64,000 nucleotides of DNA from Paracrocinitomix sp039939375. GTDB taxonomy: Bacteria > Bacteroidota > Bacteroidia > Flavobacteriales_D > Crocinitomicaceae. A model generated the notes under the pieces. That model had not been told where the DNA came from and did not search any database. It was given only the letters and a program-made list of their open reading frames with translations. Shown here piece by piece: positions 28,801 through 37,116 of this stretch (position 1 is its first letter; the number at the start of each line of letters is the position of its first letter). The translations under genes were made by a program, and so were the position numbers. Location: contig JBDVJO010000002.1 in the NCBI GenBank assembly GCA_039939375.1, positions 1 to 64,000 of the forward strand, written 5' to 3'.

Positions 28801-29098
28801 TAAAATATTTTTTGGTGACATCTTTAAATTGGAGATTACCTTGATTTAAATAGAGTTTATCTTGAACTTGGTTTCCTGTAAAATAGAGATCTTCTAATCC
28901 ATCATTATTGATATCACCCACAGCAACGCCACCACCATTGTATAAATACAAATAACTCAATCCATTTAAGGTGTCATTTTCTGTGATCGTATTTGTGAAG
29001 GTGATACCTGATTGTGAGGGAGTCAACTTATTAAAGCCTTGCGAAAATCCACAAAGTTCAATGCTTAAACAGAAGAAAATTAGCCCAAATTTATTCAC
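25871..29098 (-). CDS. Secreted FG-GAP/VCBS protein with ASPIC/UnbV domain (copy 2)
   Basis: A 1,075-residue paralogue of the protein at 2845-6081, in the same length class and blade order. It has a signal peptide (MNKFGLIFFCLSIELCGFSQG) and about a dozen FG-GAP/VCBS blades with DxDxDG-like calcium loops (DINNDGLED, DADNDGDLD, DFNQDGWQD). An intact ASPIC/UnbV segment lies near residues 500-580 (QPSRGFQSSVSSKIHFGLD...DSVIVRF). It shares the C-terminal RGRQCSSQQMPFI block with copy 1. It probably acts at the cell surface. No SusC/SusD or enzyme partner is adjacent, so the ligand is unknown. It converges with the NTF2-like gene. Confidence 0.87.
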   Translation of the reverse strand: MNKFGLIFFCLSIELCGFSQGFNKLTPSQSGITFTNTITENDTLNGLSYLYLYNGGGVAVGDINNDGLEDLYFTGNQVQDKLYLNQGNLQFKDVTKKYFKNQPVGFHTGVTMVDINNDGWLDIYISCAGPAYSGEDRRNKLFINQKGKKFINQAKEYGLDDSLNTTQAVFFDADNDGDLDAYLLNHVYLRKNAQYWFQFNKMQKVLGDDKLMMNDNGHFYDRSKSMGINSNQYGQGVVVADFNQDGWQDIYVANDFESSDKLYMNKGSGGFKETILSKTKHIPLFSMGVDAADMNNDGLIDIMGVDMASEDHVRSKKNMGGMNSKKFWKLVEHNKHYQYMFNALQLNLGDKFVDIGQLAGVSKTDWSWAPLFADFDNDGFQDLYVSNGYLRDLRDNDFVMKYDRNLQLSREFMPFNELKELIPTSTTPNYIFKNNGDLTFTKKSSAWGLDEPINVNGAIYADLDNDGDLDLICNANGATSFILENKTINQNYLSVKVNGTSKNKDAFGARIEIYSANEMQVREVQPSRGFQSSVSSKIHFGLDKTEQIDSVIVRFNGIVVSKQKNVNANQNLIIDISESVVWQAETYQKTSQILSDYEHPDLKLKHTELQNDDFEKEVLLPHKMSELGPFITVGDINQDGLDDFYFGAARGSKGALMIQTENGGFIEKSLELFKTNYLSEEMQSIFFDADNDGDLDIYIVMGSNEASKNDASYIDQLYINDGDENFTLSKDALPQIPVSGQKVLAEDINHDGWLDLVVFGRQVPGSYPAPPSSFIYINEKGKFADKTNEFAPEFQDLGMVTDALFINVDEDEEKELLLVGEWMPVTVFDTENNQLINITEKVGLSETVGWWNTFEKIESENGQHKFVLGNLGLNNKYHPSKDNTLHVYLNDFDDNGTPDIVLAKAQDAILYPVRGRQCSSQQMPFIAQKFESYDLFAKADVESIYTADKLNESIHFEAQTFANSFLTINDGEFKVEEMPTAYQTGPINAVLVADFIRDGATDFFSFGNKFEAEVETIRYDGNPSIFYNGKSDPNFPNYLNIIENIKSAQLIEIKGEQYILLGINNAPLRLYKIEL

Positions 29099-29147
29099 TT
29101 CAATAATTTGAAATGAAGATAAGCAAATTCTTTAGAAGGAATAAAAT

Positions 29148-29208
29148 GAAAGGAGACTGGAGGAAGTCGGATAGACTAAGTGATTAACAAGAACGCCAGT
29201 CTCCTTTC
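29148..29208. repeat. 13-bp perfect inverted repeat with 35-nt loop
   Basis: GAAAGGAGACTGG at 29148-29160 is exactly complementary to CCAGTCTCCTTTC at 29196-29208. It lies between the end of the large type B adhesin (stop at 29234) and the start of VCBS copy 2 (29098), both leftward. It could fold into an RNA hairpin after the adhesin gene, but lacks a T-run, so it is not a standard terminator. A bulky protein-binding or processing site is another option. Confidence 0.8.
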
Positions 29209-29233
29209 TGTGATTAATTATGAGAAAACCACA

Positions 29234-32200
29234 TTATTTTAAAACAACTACATGACCTAATTCTTCATATTTTTTGTCAGACATTGTTTCTTTAAAATCT
29301 ATTTTCCAAGTGTAAACTCCATCTTGCACCAAACCACCTTCTCCGTAAGTACCGTCCCATCCAACTGAGGCATCATATGATTCAAAAATTACTTCACCCC
29401 ATCTATTAAATATCAACAAATGAAAGTCATATGGATCAAACCCTGACACAAATACTGGCTGAAAAGTTTCATTGAATTGGTCACCGTCAGGAGTAAATGC
29501 GTTTGGCACATAAAATAAGAGCACATCTTCTACCGTTATGGTTTGATAAGCTGTATCTAAGCAACCTTCTTGCGATTCAACTGCAAGACTGATGATATAA
29601 GATTGATTTGGAACGCTTGGAAAAGTATGACTAGGGTTCTCTGTATAATCATAAGCAGAGTTGTCTCCAAAATTCCACGTGTTGAATACCGAGTTGTAAG
29701 AATTGTTTGTAAACATAATCTCCGTATCGTACAGGTCAACAAGATAGTTGTCAACTGAAAAGTTAGCTTCAGGTAAATCATATATACTAACCAGAGTGAC
29801 AATTGAACTATCACAGCCGTTTACCGAAGTGAAATGTGAAGTATATTGCTCTTCAAATTGGATATTCGAGTGAATTGTACCATCAGGGAAAATGATTTCT
29901 TCTCCAGGACAAATTGAAACTGACTCTTCTCCAAGGAAATTAGGTGACATGGTGACATAAGTTATTACTGTGCTGTCACAACCAAAAACGCTGCTTAAAA
30001 CTGATTCTTGTACAGTATTTGTATGAATGGTTTGTGAGGTTCCGTCAGGGAATGTGTAAGCTTCGTTTTGGCAGATGGTCACATTCGTTATGGATGCTAT
30101 ATCCGGATTCATATGCACATTAGTGGTAATAATACTGTCGCAGCCAAATATGGAGCTAAGATGTGAAATGTGAACCGTAGATACCGTTATTGTCTCAGAG
30201 GATCCATCAGGAAAGGTATAGGTCTCATTTTCGCAAATGGCTGTATTTTCAGTTAAGTTATAGCTTGGGTTAATGTTCAGGTTAGTGGTCACAATACTAT
30301 CACACCCCATTGATGAAACTAAGTTGGATACATGTGATTCATTCGTGATTATGTTCGTTGAAATCGTTCCATCTGGATAAGTATAGTCTGTTCCTTCACA
30401 TAAGTTGAAGTTTTCATTTGTAGTGAACGAAGTTAATACAGTAATGTTCGTGGTGATAATTGAATCACAACCTGCGGATGTTGTCAAGGTTGAAACCTGC
30501 GTTTCATTTGCTTGAATATTCATTGAGACTGTACCGTCTGGGTAGGTGTGGTTGCTTCCTATACAAATTTGTAGATCAATGGTTTCATTGTAGTTTGGAT
30601 TCATTATCACATTAGTCGTTACCACACTATCGCAGCCATCTGCAGAAGAAAGGATAGATTGATGACTTGTGTTTGCAGTGATTACCTCTGTGAATCCATC
30701 AGGAAAAGTATGAGTAGTGTTCTCACAGGCAAGTGTATTCTCAGTTGAATTTTGTAAAGGAAGCATATCAATGTTAGTGATAACTATACTGTCGCAGCCC
30801 GCTTGTGTTGAAAGGTTGGATTGATGACTTGTACTTGCAACGATTACTTCTAACGTGCCATCAGGATAAGTCACGGTTTCGTTTTCACAAATCTGCAGAT
30901 CTTCTGTTATATTATAAACCGGATTAATCGTGAGGTTGGTCGTGACAAGGCTATCGCATCCAATAGTTGAGATAAAACTTGAAACATGAGTTTCATCTGC
31001 TTGTAAATTGGTCACCGTTGTTCCGTCTGGATAAGTATAGTTGGATCCAGCGCATAGGTTTACATTTTCAGTACTTGTGAAAGCGTTGGTAACTGTAATA
31101 TTCGTTGTGATAACTGAATCACAACCGTGAACGCTAGTCAAATTTGAAACATGTGATTCATTTACTGTAATGTTTGTAGAAGTTGTGCCGTCAGGGTACG
31201 TGTAACTCCCTCCTGTGCAAACGGAACTGTTTTCAGTTTGGTCATAAATGTTGTATACATGTAGTGATTGAATTGAAGATGAAGGACAGGCACCTGCGGT
31301 TTGGTAGTTAATGCTATAATCTGAATTTGGCATTTCATTAATTACTTCTCCGGTTAACGGATTAATAGATTCTCCATTCAATGGAATTGGATTAAATGAA
31401 AAGACGCCACCTATTGTACCTAAAATATTAGCGTTATTTTCCTGTAGGTAACAGAAATCAGCCACTGTAAATGTTGGATCATCTTCAGGTAGAATATTGA
31501 TAATCGCATTTCCAGAAAATGTTCCTGGGCATCCTCCAGCGTCTGAAATCATTGTTATTTCATAGGTTCCTGCCGCTGAAAAGTTGAGTACTAGCGGTGA
31601 GATTGTTATGCCTGTTTCCGCAGTTTGAGGCGCACCGTCTAAAGTGTATTCTATGTTCCAATTCGCAAGTCCTGTTAAATCGAATTGAATGTCCGTAGTT
31701 CCTCCTAAACATATGTCACCACCACCAGATAAGATGGCTGTTGGTCCAGCGATTCCATCATTGATGGTGATTGTTGCTGTTTCAAAACATCCTGTATCTG
31801 ATTGATCGGTTACCGTGACATCATAAGTGCCAGCTGAAAGTCCATTAATATCTTCAGTTATAGCTGCGTTAGACCATAAAATGTCGTAGGAACTTGTTCC
31901 GTTTATGCTTAAATCGATACTTCCATCATTCCCTCCTAAGCAAGAGACATCAACACTTGTATTTGAAAGGGTAGGAGGTGTACATGGGTTATCACACCAA
32001 TCTACTATTGTTATCGTTTCAGACGAAGTAGCACAGCCCGGAATTCCATTATTTGCGTTTAAAGTATAGGTGGTGGTTCCAGTTGGGCAAGCCGTAGGCG
32101 TGAGCGAATTAACGTCACTTAATGTAGCATCATTACTCCAAACCGTATTTACTGGTTGTGTAATTGGCGGATCATCAAAAGTAATTGACCACCCTGAAAG

Positions 32201-33604
32201 AGTTCCAACACCAGCACCAAGTCCGGGCGCATCAAATTCAAGGGTCCAGACGCCATTCGGATCGCAACCATTTAAATTAGAAAACGGTTCGGCTGGATCC
32301 CAAGTTCCACCATTTGGAAAACCGCCACCTAAAGCGGTTCCTCCGACTGGAACAAAAGTGGTATTGTTATAGTTTCCACCGGCAACCCCAGAAGGAGCTA
32401 ATATGATTGTTCCACATCCGTTTGGAGCAGTTAAGGTCACTGTAAAACTACTGGCGTCAAGGTTGCACATTCCACCAAAAGCCACTGTTGTGCCGTTACA
32501 GGGACATCCGCCAAAATCAGTACAAAATGAGGTTCCTGAAAAGTTGAAACCATTAATCACAACGTTTTGAATTAAACCGTCATAAATTGAATTGGTATTT
32601 ATGCCTTGAACGTTGACATTTAGTGTTGAATTACCTGAGGCAACCACTGAAAATTCATTGTTTTCGTATGTTTCTATTCCGCCTTGATCAAGCACGATAT
32701 CAGCGGTTGCCGTGATATCTGCACATTCTCCATTTTGACTGCAAATAGTATCTGGGTCAGAAGTAATAACGATATCGAAAACTGGATCTTGAACGATTAT
32801 GGTAATATCTGAAGTACACACATCTCCTGTTCCTGTAGTTATTTGTGCGGTATAAGTTGTAGTTGTTGTTGGACAAACATCCGTTGGATTGACACCTCCT
32901 GGATTTCCCAGTCCATAACTGTAATTGTCATGCAGCCAGATAACTTCAGAGTTGATGTCATTTTGAAAAATTTGCACATTGTCAATTCCCCAGTGATCAT
33001 ATCCGGCACCAGAATCAGCGGTTTGTGTCCATCTAATAATTGTGTTAGCCGTTATTGCCCCCAAAGGAAGCTCGAAGCACCAATTGTTCCAGTTGGTTAA
33101 TTGCGGATCGTTTCCTCCATTCGGATCAAAATAATGGATGAGTTGCCAAGTCATTCCTCCATCTGTTGAGTATTCTAAAAAGACACCTTCGTCTGGTTCA
33201 TCTGGTCCTTCGCAAGGTGCAGCATCTCCTTGTGCTGCGAACAATAAATCAAAACAAATGGTAACCCCAGCAGTTGCTCCTGAAAGATCATATGGTTCTG
33301 ACTCTAATGTTCTGGGTACAGAAGTATTGTCGTCCATCCAAGCATGAGGAGTGCCATCAACTCCTCCTGGTGAACAGGGATTGCTGAAATTAACTGCTCC
33401 TGGTGTGGAGTCCCAGCCGTTACCAAATCCGCCTGTATTAAAATCTTCATCTAAAACAACCTGGCCTGTGCTAGAACCAAAAGCAGATAAAGATGTGCAT
33501 TGACCGCAGTACAGTTCCATTACTGAGGCGCTGGTATTGATTTCACATTGCGCTAACGAGCAATGACTAGTTAAAACGAAGATTAAAAAGTATAATTTTT
33601 TCAT
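29234..33604 (-). CDS. Giant surface protein with type B T9SS (gliding-motility) C-terminal domain
   Basis: A 1,456-residue secreted protein with a signal peptide (MKKLYFLIFVLTSHCSLAQ). It has an N-terminal reelin/MAM-like beta sandwich (about 40-215; WNNWCFELPLGAITANT). A proprotein-convertase P-domain-like region follows (about 310-490; GTLSGWSITFDDPP). A SprB-type repeat comes next (about 550-610; DVSCLGGNDGSIDLSINGTS), then a linker and nine ~54-residue repeats (about 787-1276). A PKD-like domain (FNTWNFGDNSAYD) and the type B C-terminal domain (VPNAFTPDGDQFNETF ... IFNRWGEVIFE) complete it. It is expected on the cell surface via the type IX system, perhaps as an adhesin. A small secreted protein gene lies 2 nt upstream. 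Confidence 0.88.
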   Translation of the reverse strand: MKKLYFLIFVLTSHCSLAQCEINTSASVMELYCGQCTSLSAFGSSTGQVVLDEDFNTGGFGNGWDSTPGAVNFSNPCSPGGVDGTPHAWMDDNTSVPRTLESEPYDLSGATAGVTICFDLLFAAQGDAAPCEGPDEPDEGVFLEYSTDGGMTWQLIHYFDPNGGNDPQLTNWNNWCFELPLGAITANTIIRWTQTADSGAGYDHWGIDNVQIFQNDINSEVIWLHDNYSYGLGNPGGVNPTDVCPTTTTTYTAQITTGTGDVCTSDITIIVQDPVFDIVITSDPDTICSQNGECADITATADIVLDQGGIETYENNEFSVVASGNSTLNVNVQGINTNSIYDGLIQNVVINGFNFSGTSFCTDFGGCPCNGTTVAFGGMCNLDASSFTVTLTAPNGCGTIILAPSGVAGGNYNNTTFVPVGGTALGGGFPNGGTWDPAEPFSNLNGCDPNGVWTLEFDAPGLGAGVGTLSGWSITFDDPPITQPVNTVWSNDATLSDVNSLTPTACPTGTTTYTLNANNGIPGCATSSETITIVDWCDNPCTPPTLSNTSVDVSCLGGNDGSIDLSINGTSSYDILWSNAAITEDINGLSAGTYDVTVTDQSDTGCFETATITINDGIAGPTAILSGGGDICLGGTTDIQFDLTGLANWNIEYTLDGAPQTAETGITISPLVLNFSAAGTYEITMISDAGGCPGTFSGNAIINILPEDDPTFTVADFCYLQENNANILGTIGGVFSFNPIPLNGESINPLTGEVINEMPNSDYSINYQTAGACPSSSIQSLHVYNIYDQTENSSVCTGGSYTYPDGTTSTNITVNESHVSNLTSVHGCDSVITTNITVTNAFTSTENVNLCAGSNYTYPDGTTVTNLQADETHVSSFISTIGCDSLVTTNLTINPVYNITEDLQICENETVTYPDGTLEVIVASTSHQSNLSTQAGCDSIVITNIDMLPLQNSTENTLACENTTHTFPDGFTEVITANTSHQSILSSADGCDSVVTTNVIMNPNYNETIDLQICIGSNHTYPDGTVSMNIQANETQVSTLTTSAGCDSIITTNITVLTSFTTNENFNLCEGTDYTYPDGTISTNIITNESHVSNLVSSMGCDSIVTTNLNINPSYNLTENTAICENETYTFPDGSSETITVSTVHISHLSSIFGCDSIITTNVHMNPDIASITNVTICQNEAYTFPDGTSQTIHTNTVQESVLSSVFGCDSTVITYVTMSPNFLGEESVSICPGEEIIFPDGTIHSNIQFEEQYTSHFTSVNGCDSSIVTLVSIYDLPEANFSVDNYLVDLYDTEIMFTNNSYNSVFNTWNFGDNSAYDYTENPSHTFPSVPNQSYIISLAVESQEGCLDTAYQTITVEDVLLFYVPNAFTPDGDQFNETFQPVFVSGFDPYDFHLLIFNRWGEVIFESYDASVGWDGTYGEGGLVQDGVYTWKIDFKETMSDKKYEELGHVVVLK
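29775..31245 (-). repeat. Nine tandem ~54-residue repeats in the type B surface protein
   Basis: Each unit follows the pattern C-x4-[YH]T[YF]PDGT-x5-N/I-x4-[ES]-H-x-S-x-L-S-x3-GCDS-x-[VI]-TTN. Cysteines fall at two fixed places per unit, suggesting one disulfide per repeat. Units 1-4 and 5-8 correspond in order: 1 and 5 share the NITV...ENxNLC junction, 2 and 6 the NINP-Y-N junction, and 3 and 7 an ICENET segment. A block of four was therefore probably duplicated. Unit 9 resembles the first type again. Boundaries are approximate. Confidence 0.88.
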
Positions 33605-33606
33605 GC

Positions 33607-34089
33607 TTAAACTTTTTTAATTGAAACTTCAATTAGATTGAGGTTGGTTAGTTTTTTGTTGGATTCTCCACTTTTAAAGGAGTGAAAAATTCTCAGGCCA
33701 TTTTCATTGTTATCGATAACACCTTCTTTAGTAGAAAAAGGAGAAATAGATATGGCTACATTATTTTCACTGCTGTTGCAATTAGTACAGTTTCCGTTAT
33801 AAAAAGCTTCTTTTCGGAACTGAACTGACAAGTTATTTTCAGTTTTATTAATGAGTTTTAATACGCCATAAATGATCACTGTAGCAGTGCCCGGTCGCTT
33901 ATACTCTTCAAGTTTAAAAGTGATTGCAAGCGATTCGTTTTCAAAAAGAATAGGTTTGTATAAGAATTCGTTTTGTCCTATATTTAAGGGCAAAGGCCTG
34001 ATGGAAGCTTTAGGTGAGATTGCGGCATATGAAATACTTTTTGCAACAATCATTAAACCGAGCAATAATATTTTTTTTCTAAGATTCAT
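33607..34089 (-). CDS. Small secreted protein upstream of the surface adhesin
   Basis: A 160-residue protein with a signal peptide (MNLRKKILLLGLMIVAKSISYA). The mature part is beta-rich, with one CxxC-like pair (NCTNC) near residue 100 and a C-terminal KVSIKKV-type strand. I do not recognise a family. Its stop is 2 nt before the start of the 1,456-residue type B surface protein, so the two are co-transcribed. It could be a helper or cell-wall partner of that protein, which is inference from position only. Confidence 0.75.
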   Translation of the reverse strand: MNLRKKILLLGLMIVAKSISYAAISPKASIRPLPLNIGQNEFLYKPILFENESLAITFKLEEYKRPGTATVIIYGVLKLINKTENNLSVQFRKEAFYNGNCTNCNSSENNVAISISPFSTKEGVIDNNENGLRIFHSFKSGESNKKLTNLNLIEVSIKKV

Positions 34090-34173
34090 AGAATTTAGGA
34101 TTTTGAGGTGTTGGGTAAAAGGTTGTTTTATAGCTAGTTCAGTTTATGTTTTTGAACAATTTATCAATTAGTT

Positions 34174-34181
34174 CAAAAGTA
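34174..34181 (-). promoter_or_regulatory. -7 promoter element of the 34089-leftward surface-protein operon
   Basis: The minus strand reads TACTTTTG, an exact TAnnTTTG match, giving a leader of about 80 nt before the ATG at 34089. It lies in the 353-nt gap 34090-34442. The same gap carries a possible small lipoprotein frame on the plus strand and otherwise shows nothing. Confidence 0.4.
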
Positions 34182-34335
34182 CAAATAGCAATTTCTTGAA
34201 AACTAAAACAATAGTTAAGCGGCTTAATTCTAGGATGATAGGTGTTAAATCCTTGTAAACGGAATGTTAAGTTTGAGTATATTTTTTACTTAAACGATTT
34301 AGGAAAAATCTAAGATTGAAAAGAAGAAACGATAT

Positions 34336-34437
34336 ATGGTAATTCTCTTGTTATCAATACTTTCAGTGGGCACGTCTTGTCAACATGAGAGCAAAACTAG
34401 TAATGTGCAAGTTGACTCAGAATTACGGTCAGTTTGA
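34336..34437 (+). CDS. Possible micro-lipoprotein (33 aa)
   Basis: An ATG at 34336 opens 33 codons reading MVILLLSILSVGTSC then a short polar tail (QHESKTSNVQVDSELRSV), so a lipobox with Cys15 is plausible. A plus-strand -7 match, TAAGTTTG at 34268-34275, lies upstream. It ends 5 nt before the end of the convergent acs gene. It may be a real tiny lipoprotein, a remnant of a longer one, or chance. Confidence 0.3.
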   Translation: MVILLLSILSVGTSCQHESKTSNVQVDSELRSV

Positions 34438-34442
34438 AAACA

Positions 34443-36344
34443 TCAAATCTTCCCTTTAATAATATCATCAACCACAGTGGGATCAAGTAAGGTGGAAACA
34501 TCACCCAATGAATCAGAAGTACCATCCGCAATTTTTCTGAGTATTCTTCGCATAATTTTGCCTGATCTCGTTTTTGGTAATCCAGTCACAAACTGAATTT
34601 GATCGGGTTTCGCGATTCTTCCGATTTCATCAGAAACAAAGGCTTCAATCTCTTTGCGCATGTTTTCATCTTTTTGCGCATTGTTAGAGCAAATCACATA
34701 GGCATAAATGCCCTGCCCTTTTATGTCGTGTGGATATCCTACAACGGCTGACTCAATAACTTCTGGATGTTCATTGATTGCATTTTCAACTTCAGCGGTT
34801 CCTATTCTATGACCTGAAACGTTGATTACATCATCAACTCTTCCTATTATTCTGTACAATCCATTTTCATCTCTCTTAGCTCCGTCCCCGGTAAAATAAT
34901 GATTCTCAAAAGCTGAAAAATAGACGTTTTTACATCTCTCATGGTCTCCCCAGGTTGTTCTGATCATTGAGGGCCATGGATGTTTAATTGCTAATAGTCC
35001 TTCTTGGTTATTTTCTTCTATTAATTTACCTTCAGCGCTTAACAAAACAGGTTGAATTCCAGGAAGTGGAAGTCCCGCATGAGTAGCCTTGTGAGTTCCA
35101 ATATTCCCCAGGTTAGAAATCATGATTCCACCTGTTTCTGTTTGCCACCAAGTATCTACCAAAGCTGCCTTTTCTTTACCAACAAACTTGAAATACCATT
35201 CCCAAGCTTCAGCATTGATAGGTTCACCAACAGACCCAATAACTTTTAGTTGAGACATTGGATATTTAGCAGGTAAATTATCCCCGCAAGCCATTAAAGC
35301 TCTGATTGCGGTAGGAGCGGTATAGAACTGGGTAACTTTGTGTTTTTCAATTACCTGCCAAAAGCGATCTGCTTCTGGGTATGTAGGAACTCCTTCAAAC
35401 ATAACGCAAGTTGCACCAGCTAAAAGTGGTCCGTAAACGATATAAGAATGTCCGGTAATCCAACCTACATCAGCTGTGCACCAAAATATATCTTCATTTT
35501 CATATTGAAAGACATTTCTAAAACTATAATCCGCATAAACCATATATCCACCGCAAGTGTGAACTACTCCTTTCGGTTTTCCAGTGGATCCTGAGGTGTA
35601 TAGGATAAATAGTTCATCTTCGCTATCCATTTCTTCAGCAGTAAAATTGTCCGAAGCATTTTTTAATTCTTCATGATACCATTTGTCTAAATGGTTCGTT
35701 TTTACATGATCTCCGGTATGCTGAATGGTCAGAACCGTTTTAATTGACGGGCAATCTGCTATTCCGTCTGCAACAATGTTTCTCAACAATAGTTTTTTGG
35801 TTCCTCTAACTAAACCATCAGAAGTGATGATCATTTTAGCTTCAGCGTCTTGAATTCTATCTGAAAGTGCTTTGGCAGAAAAGCCTGCGAATACCACAGA
35901 ATGTATTGCTCCAACTCTTGCACAGGCCAACATAGCAAATGCTGCTTCAGGAATCATAGGTAAATAAAGTACCACTCTGTCTCCTTTTTCAATGCCGTTA
36001 TTTTTTAAAATATTTGAAAATCGATTCACTTCAGTATGAAGTTGTTGATAGGTGAATTTTTTAGTGGGATCATTTGGGTTATTAGGTTCCCAAATAATGG
36101 CCGTTTTATTTGCATTTTCAGTGAGATGTCGGTCAATACAATTTTCCGTGATGTTTAATTTCCCATTTATAAACCACTCTGATCTTCCCTCATTTAAGTC
36201 TGCGTTTAATACCTTGTCCCATTTTTTTCGCCATGTAAAGGTCTCAGCAATTTCTGCCCAAAATGCTTCTGGAGCTTCAACTGACTTTTTGTAGGTTTGG
36301 TTGTATGTTTCTTGTGATTTTATCTGATAAAATGGTAGGCTCAT
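34443..36344 (-). CDS. acs: Acetyl-CoA synthetase
   Basis: Activates acetate to acetyl-CoA through acetyl-AMP. The 633-residue ANL-superfamily protein has the P-loop YTSGSTGKPKGVVHT, the acetyl-CoA pocket blocks WWQTETGGIM and YFTGDGAKRDE, the hinge-region GRVDDVINVSGHRIGT, and the C-terminal PKTRSGKIMRRILRK. Lys596 there is the residue acetylated in homologues to switch activity off. Length and motifs are complete. It is monocistronic, with a 76-nt divergent gap to the lipoprotein gene on its other side. Confidence 0.97.
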   Translation of the reverse strand: MSLPFYQIKSQETYNQTYKKSVEAPEAFWAEIAETFTWRKKWDKVLNADLNEGRSEWFINGKLNITENCIDRHLTENANKTAIIWEPNNPNDPTKKFTYQQLHTEVNRFSNILKNNGIEKGDRVVLYLPMIPEAAFAMLACARVGAIHSVVFAGFSAKALSDRIQDAEAKMIITSDGLVRGTKKLLLRNIVADGIADCPSIKTVLTIQHTGDHVKTNHLDKWYHEELKNASDNFTAEEMDSEDELFILYTSGSTGKPKGVVHTCGGYMVYADYSFRNVFQYENEDIFWCTADVGWITGHSYIVYGPLLAGATCVMFEGVPTYPEADRFWQVIEKHKVTQFYTAPTAIRALMACGDNLPAKYPMSQLKVIGSVGEPINAEAWEWYFKFVGKEKAALVDTWWQTETGGIMISNLGNIGTHKATHAGLPLPGIQPVLLSAEGKLIEENNQEGLLAIKHPWPSMIRTTWGDHERCKNVYFSAFENHYFTGDGAKRDENGLYRIIGRVDDVINVSGHRIGTAEVENAINEHPEVIESAVVGYPHDIKGQGIYAYVICSNNAQKDENMRKEIEAFVSDEIGRIAKPDQIQFVTGLPKTRSGKIMRRILRKIADGTSDSLGDVSTLLDPTVVDDIIKGKI

Positions 36345-36420
36345 CTAATGCTTGTTTGTTTTATCCTTTAAATTAATCAAATCTTGTAATTTAGACAATC
36401 AATCAACTAAAATTACCCCT

Positions 36421-37116
36421 ATGAAAAAATTCATTTTAGTATTTGGAACTGCAGGTCTTTTAATGTCATGCGGAGGTCAAGATTCATCAGAAAATGAAAA
36501 TGGATCTGAAGATACCATGTCTAATCCAGTTGTAGAAGAGTCTCTACCTGAAATTGATATTACCTTGAACAAGCTGGATGAGGTTCCGACCGAATGCAAA
36601 TTTGAAGCAAACTTGGTGGATGCTTATAGATGGGTTGATGAAAACGGAACTAATTATTTTATTAGAACGATTTCAGAAATTGAGATGGCATATCCTGTGG
36701 AAGATGGAGATGTGAGCGATTCTCAATATTTATATGCTTATCATTACGTAAAGAATTCAAAGGGAGAATTTAGTTTATTAAAAGAAACCACTGATTTTGT
36801 GAAAGACTGTGAGTTTGACATTAAAGTTTCTCATGAATTAGATGCTATTTCGTTGACAGATATTGATGAGAATAATATTGCTGAGATTTCATTTATTTAT
36901 AGAACGACTTGTACTTCAGATGTGAGTCCATCAACTCAAAAACTTATTATGCTTGAAAACGGGAAGAAATATCCGTTAAGAGGAACAACCAAAGTGATGG
37001 AAGTTGGTGGTGAGTTTGAAGTAGGAGAGGAGTTTAACTCTGCACCAGAAGGATTTCAGGCACATGCAGAAAAAATGTGGTCAGAACACTTGGTTGAATA
37101 CGACTTTGAGCTTTAA
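36421..37116 (+). CDS. Lipoprotein of unknown function (M949_RS01915-like)
   Basis: A 231-residue lipoprotein. The ATG at 36421 gives MKKFILVFGTAGLLMSC with Cys17 lipidated; an in-frame start at 36352 would add 23 residues and hide this signal. A glutamate- and serine-rich linker follows. The domain then shows FVKDCEFDIKVSHELDAISLTDIDENNIAEISFIYRTTC (Cys pair, DxDxN loop) and PLRGTTKV. This pattern resembles the Bacteroidota family named M949_RS01915, linked by name to surface polysaccharide synthesis, but I recall this only loosely. Its stop overlaps that of the convergent gene at 37113. Confidence 0.75.
   Translation: MKKFILVFGTAGLLMSCGGQDSSENENGSEDTMSNPVVEESLPEIDITLNKLDEVPTECKFEANLVDAYRWVDENGTNYFIRTISEIEMAYPVEDGDVSDSQYLYAYHYVKNSKGEFSLLKETTDFVKDCEFDIKVSHELDAISLTDIDENNIAEISFIYRTTCTSDVSPSTQKLIMLENGKKYPLRGTTKVMEVGGEFEVGEEFNSAPEGFQAHAEKMWSEHLVEYDFEL

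Noticed and set aside
25871..29098. Polysaccharide utilisation locus
   Set aside because: VCBS proteins of this type often occur in such loci, but no SusC, SusD, glycoside hydrolase or sulfatase gene is in the window.
29557..33347. Several open frames on both strands inside the type B surface protein
   Set aside because: They are shadows of a long, clearly coding frame with domain structure. None has its own start context or recognisable domains.
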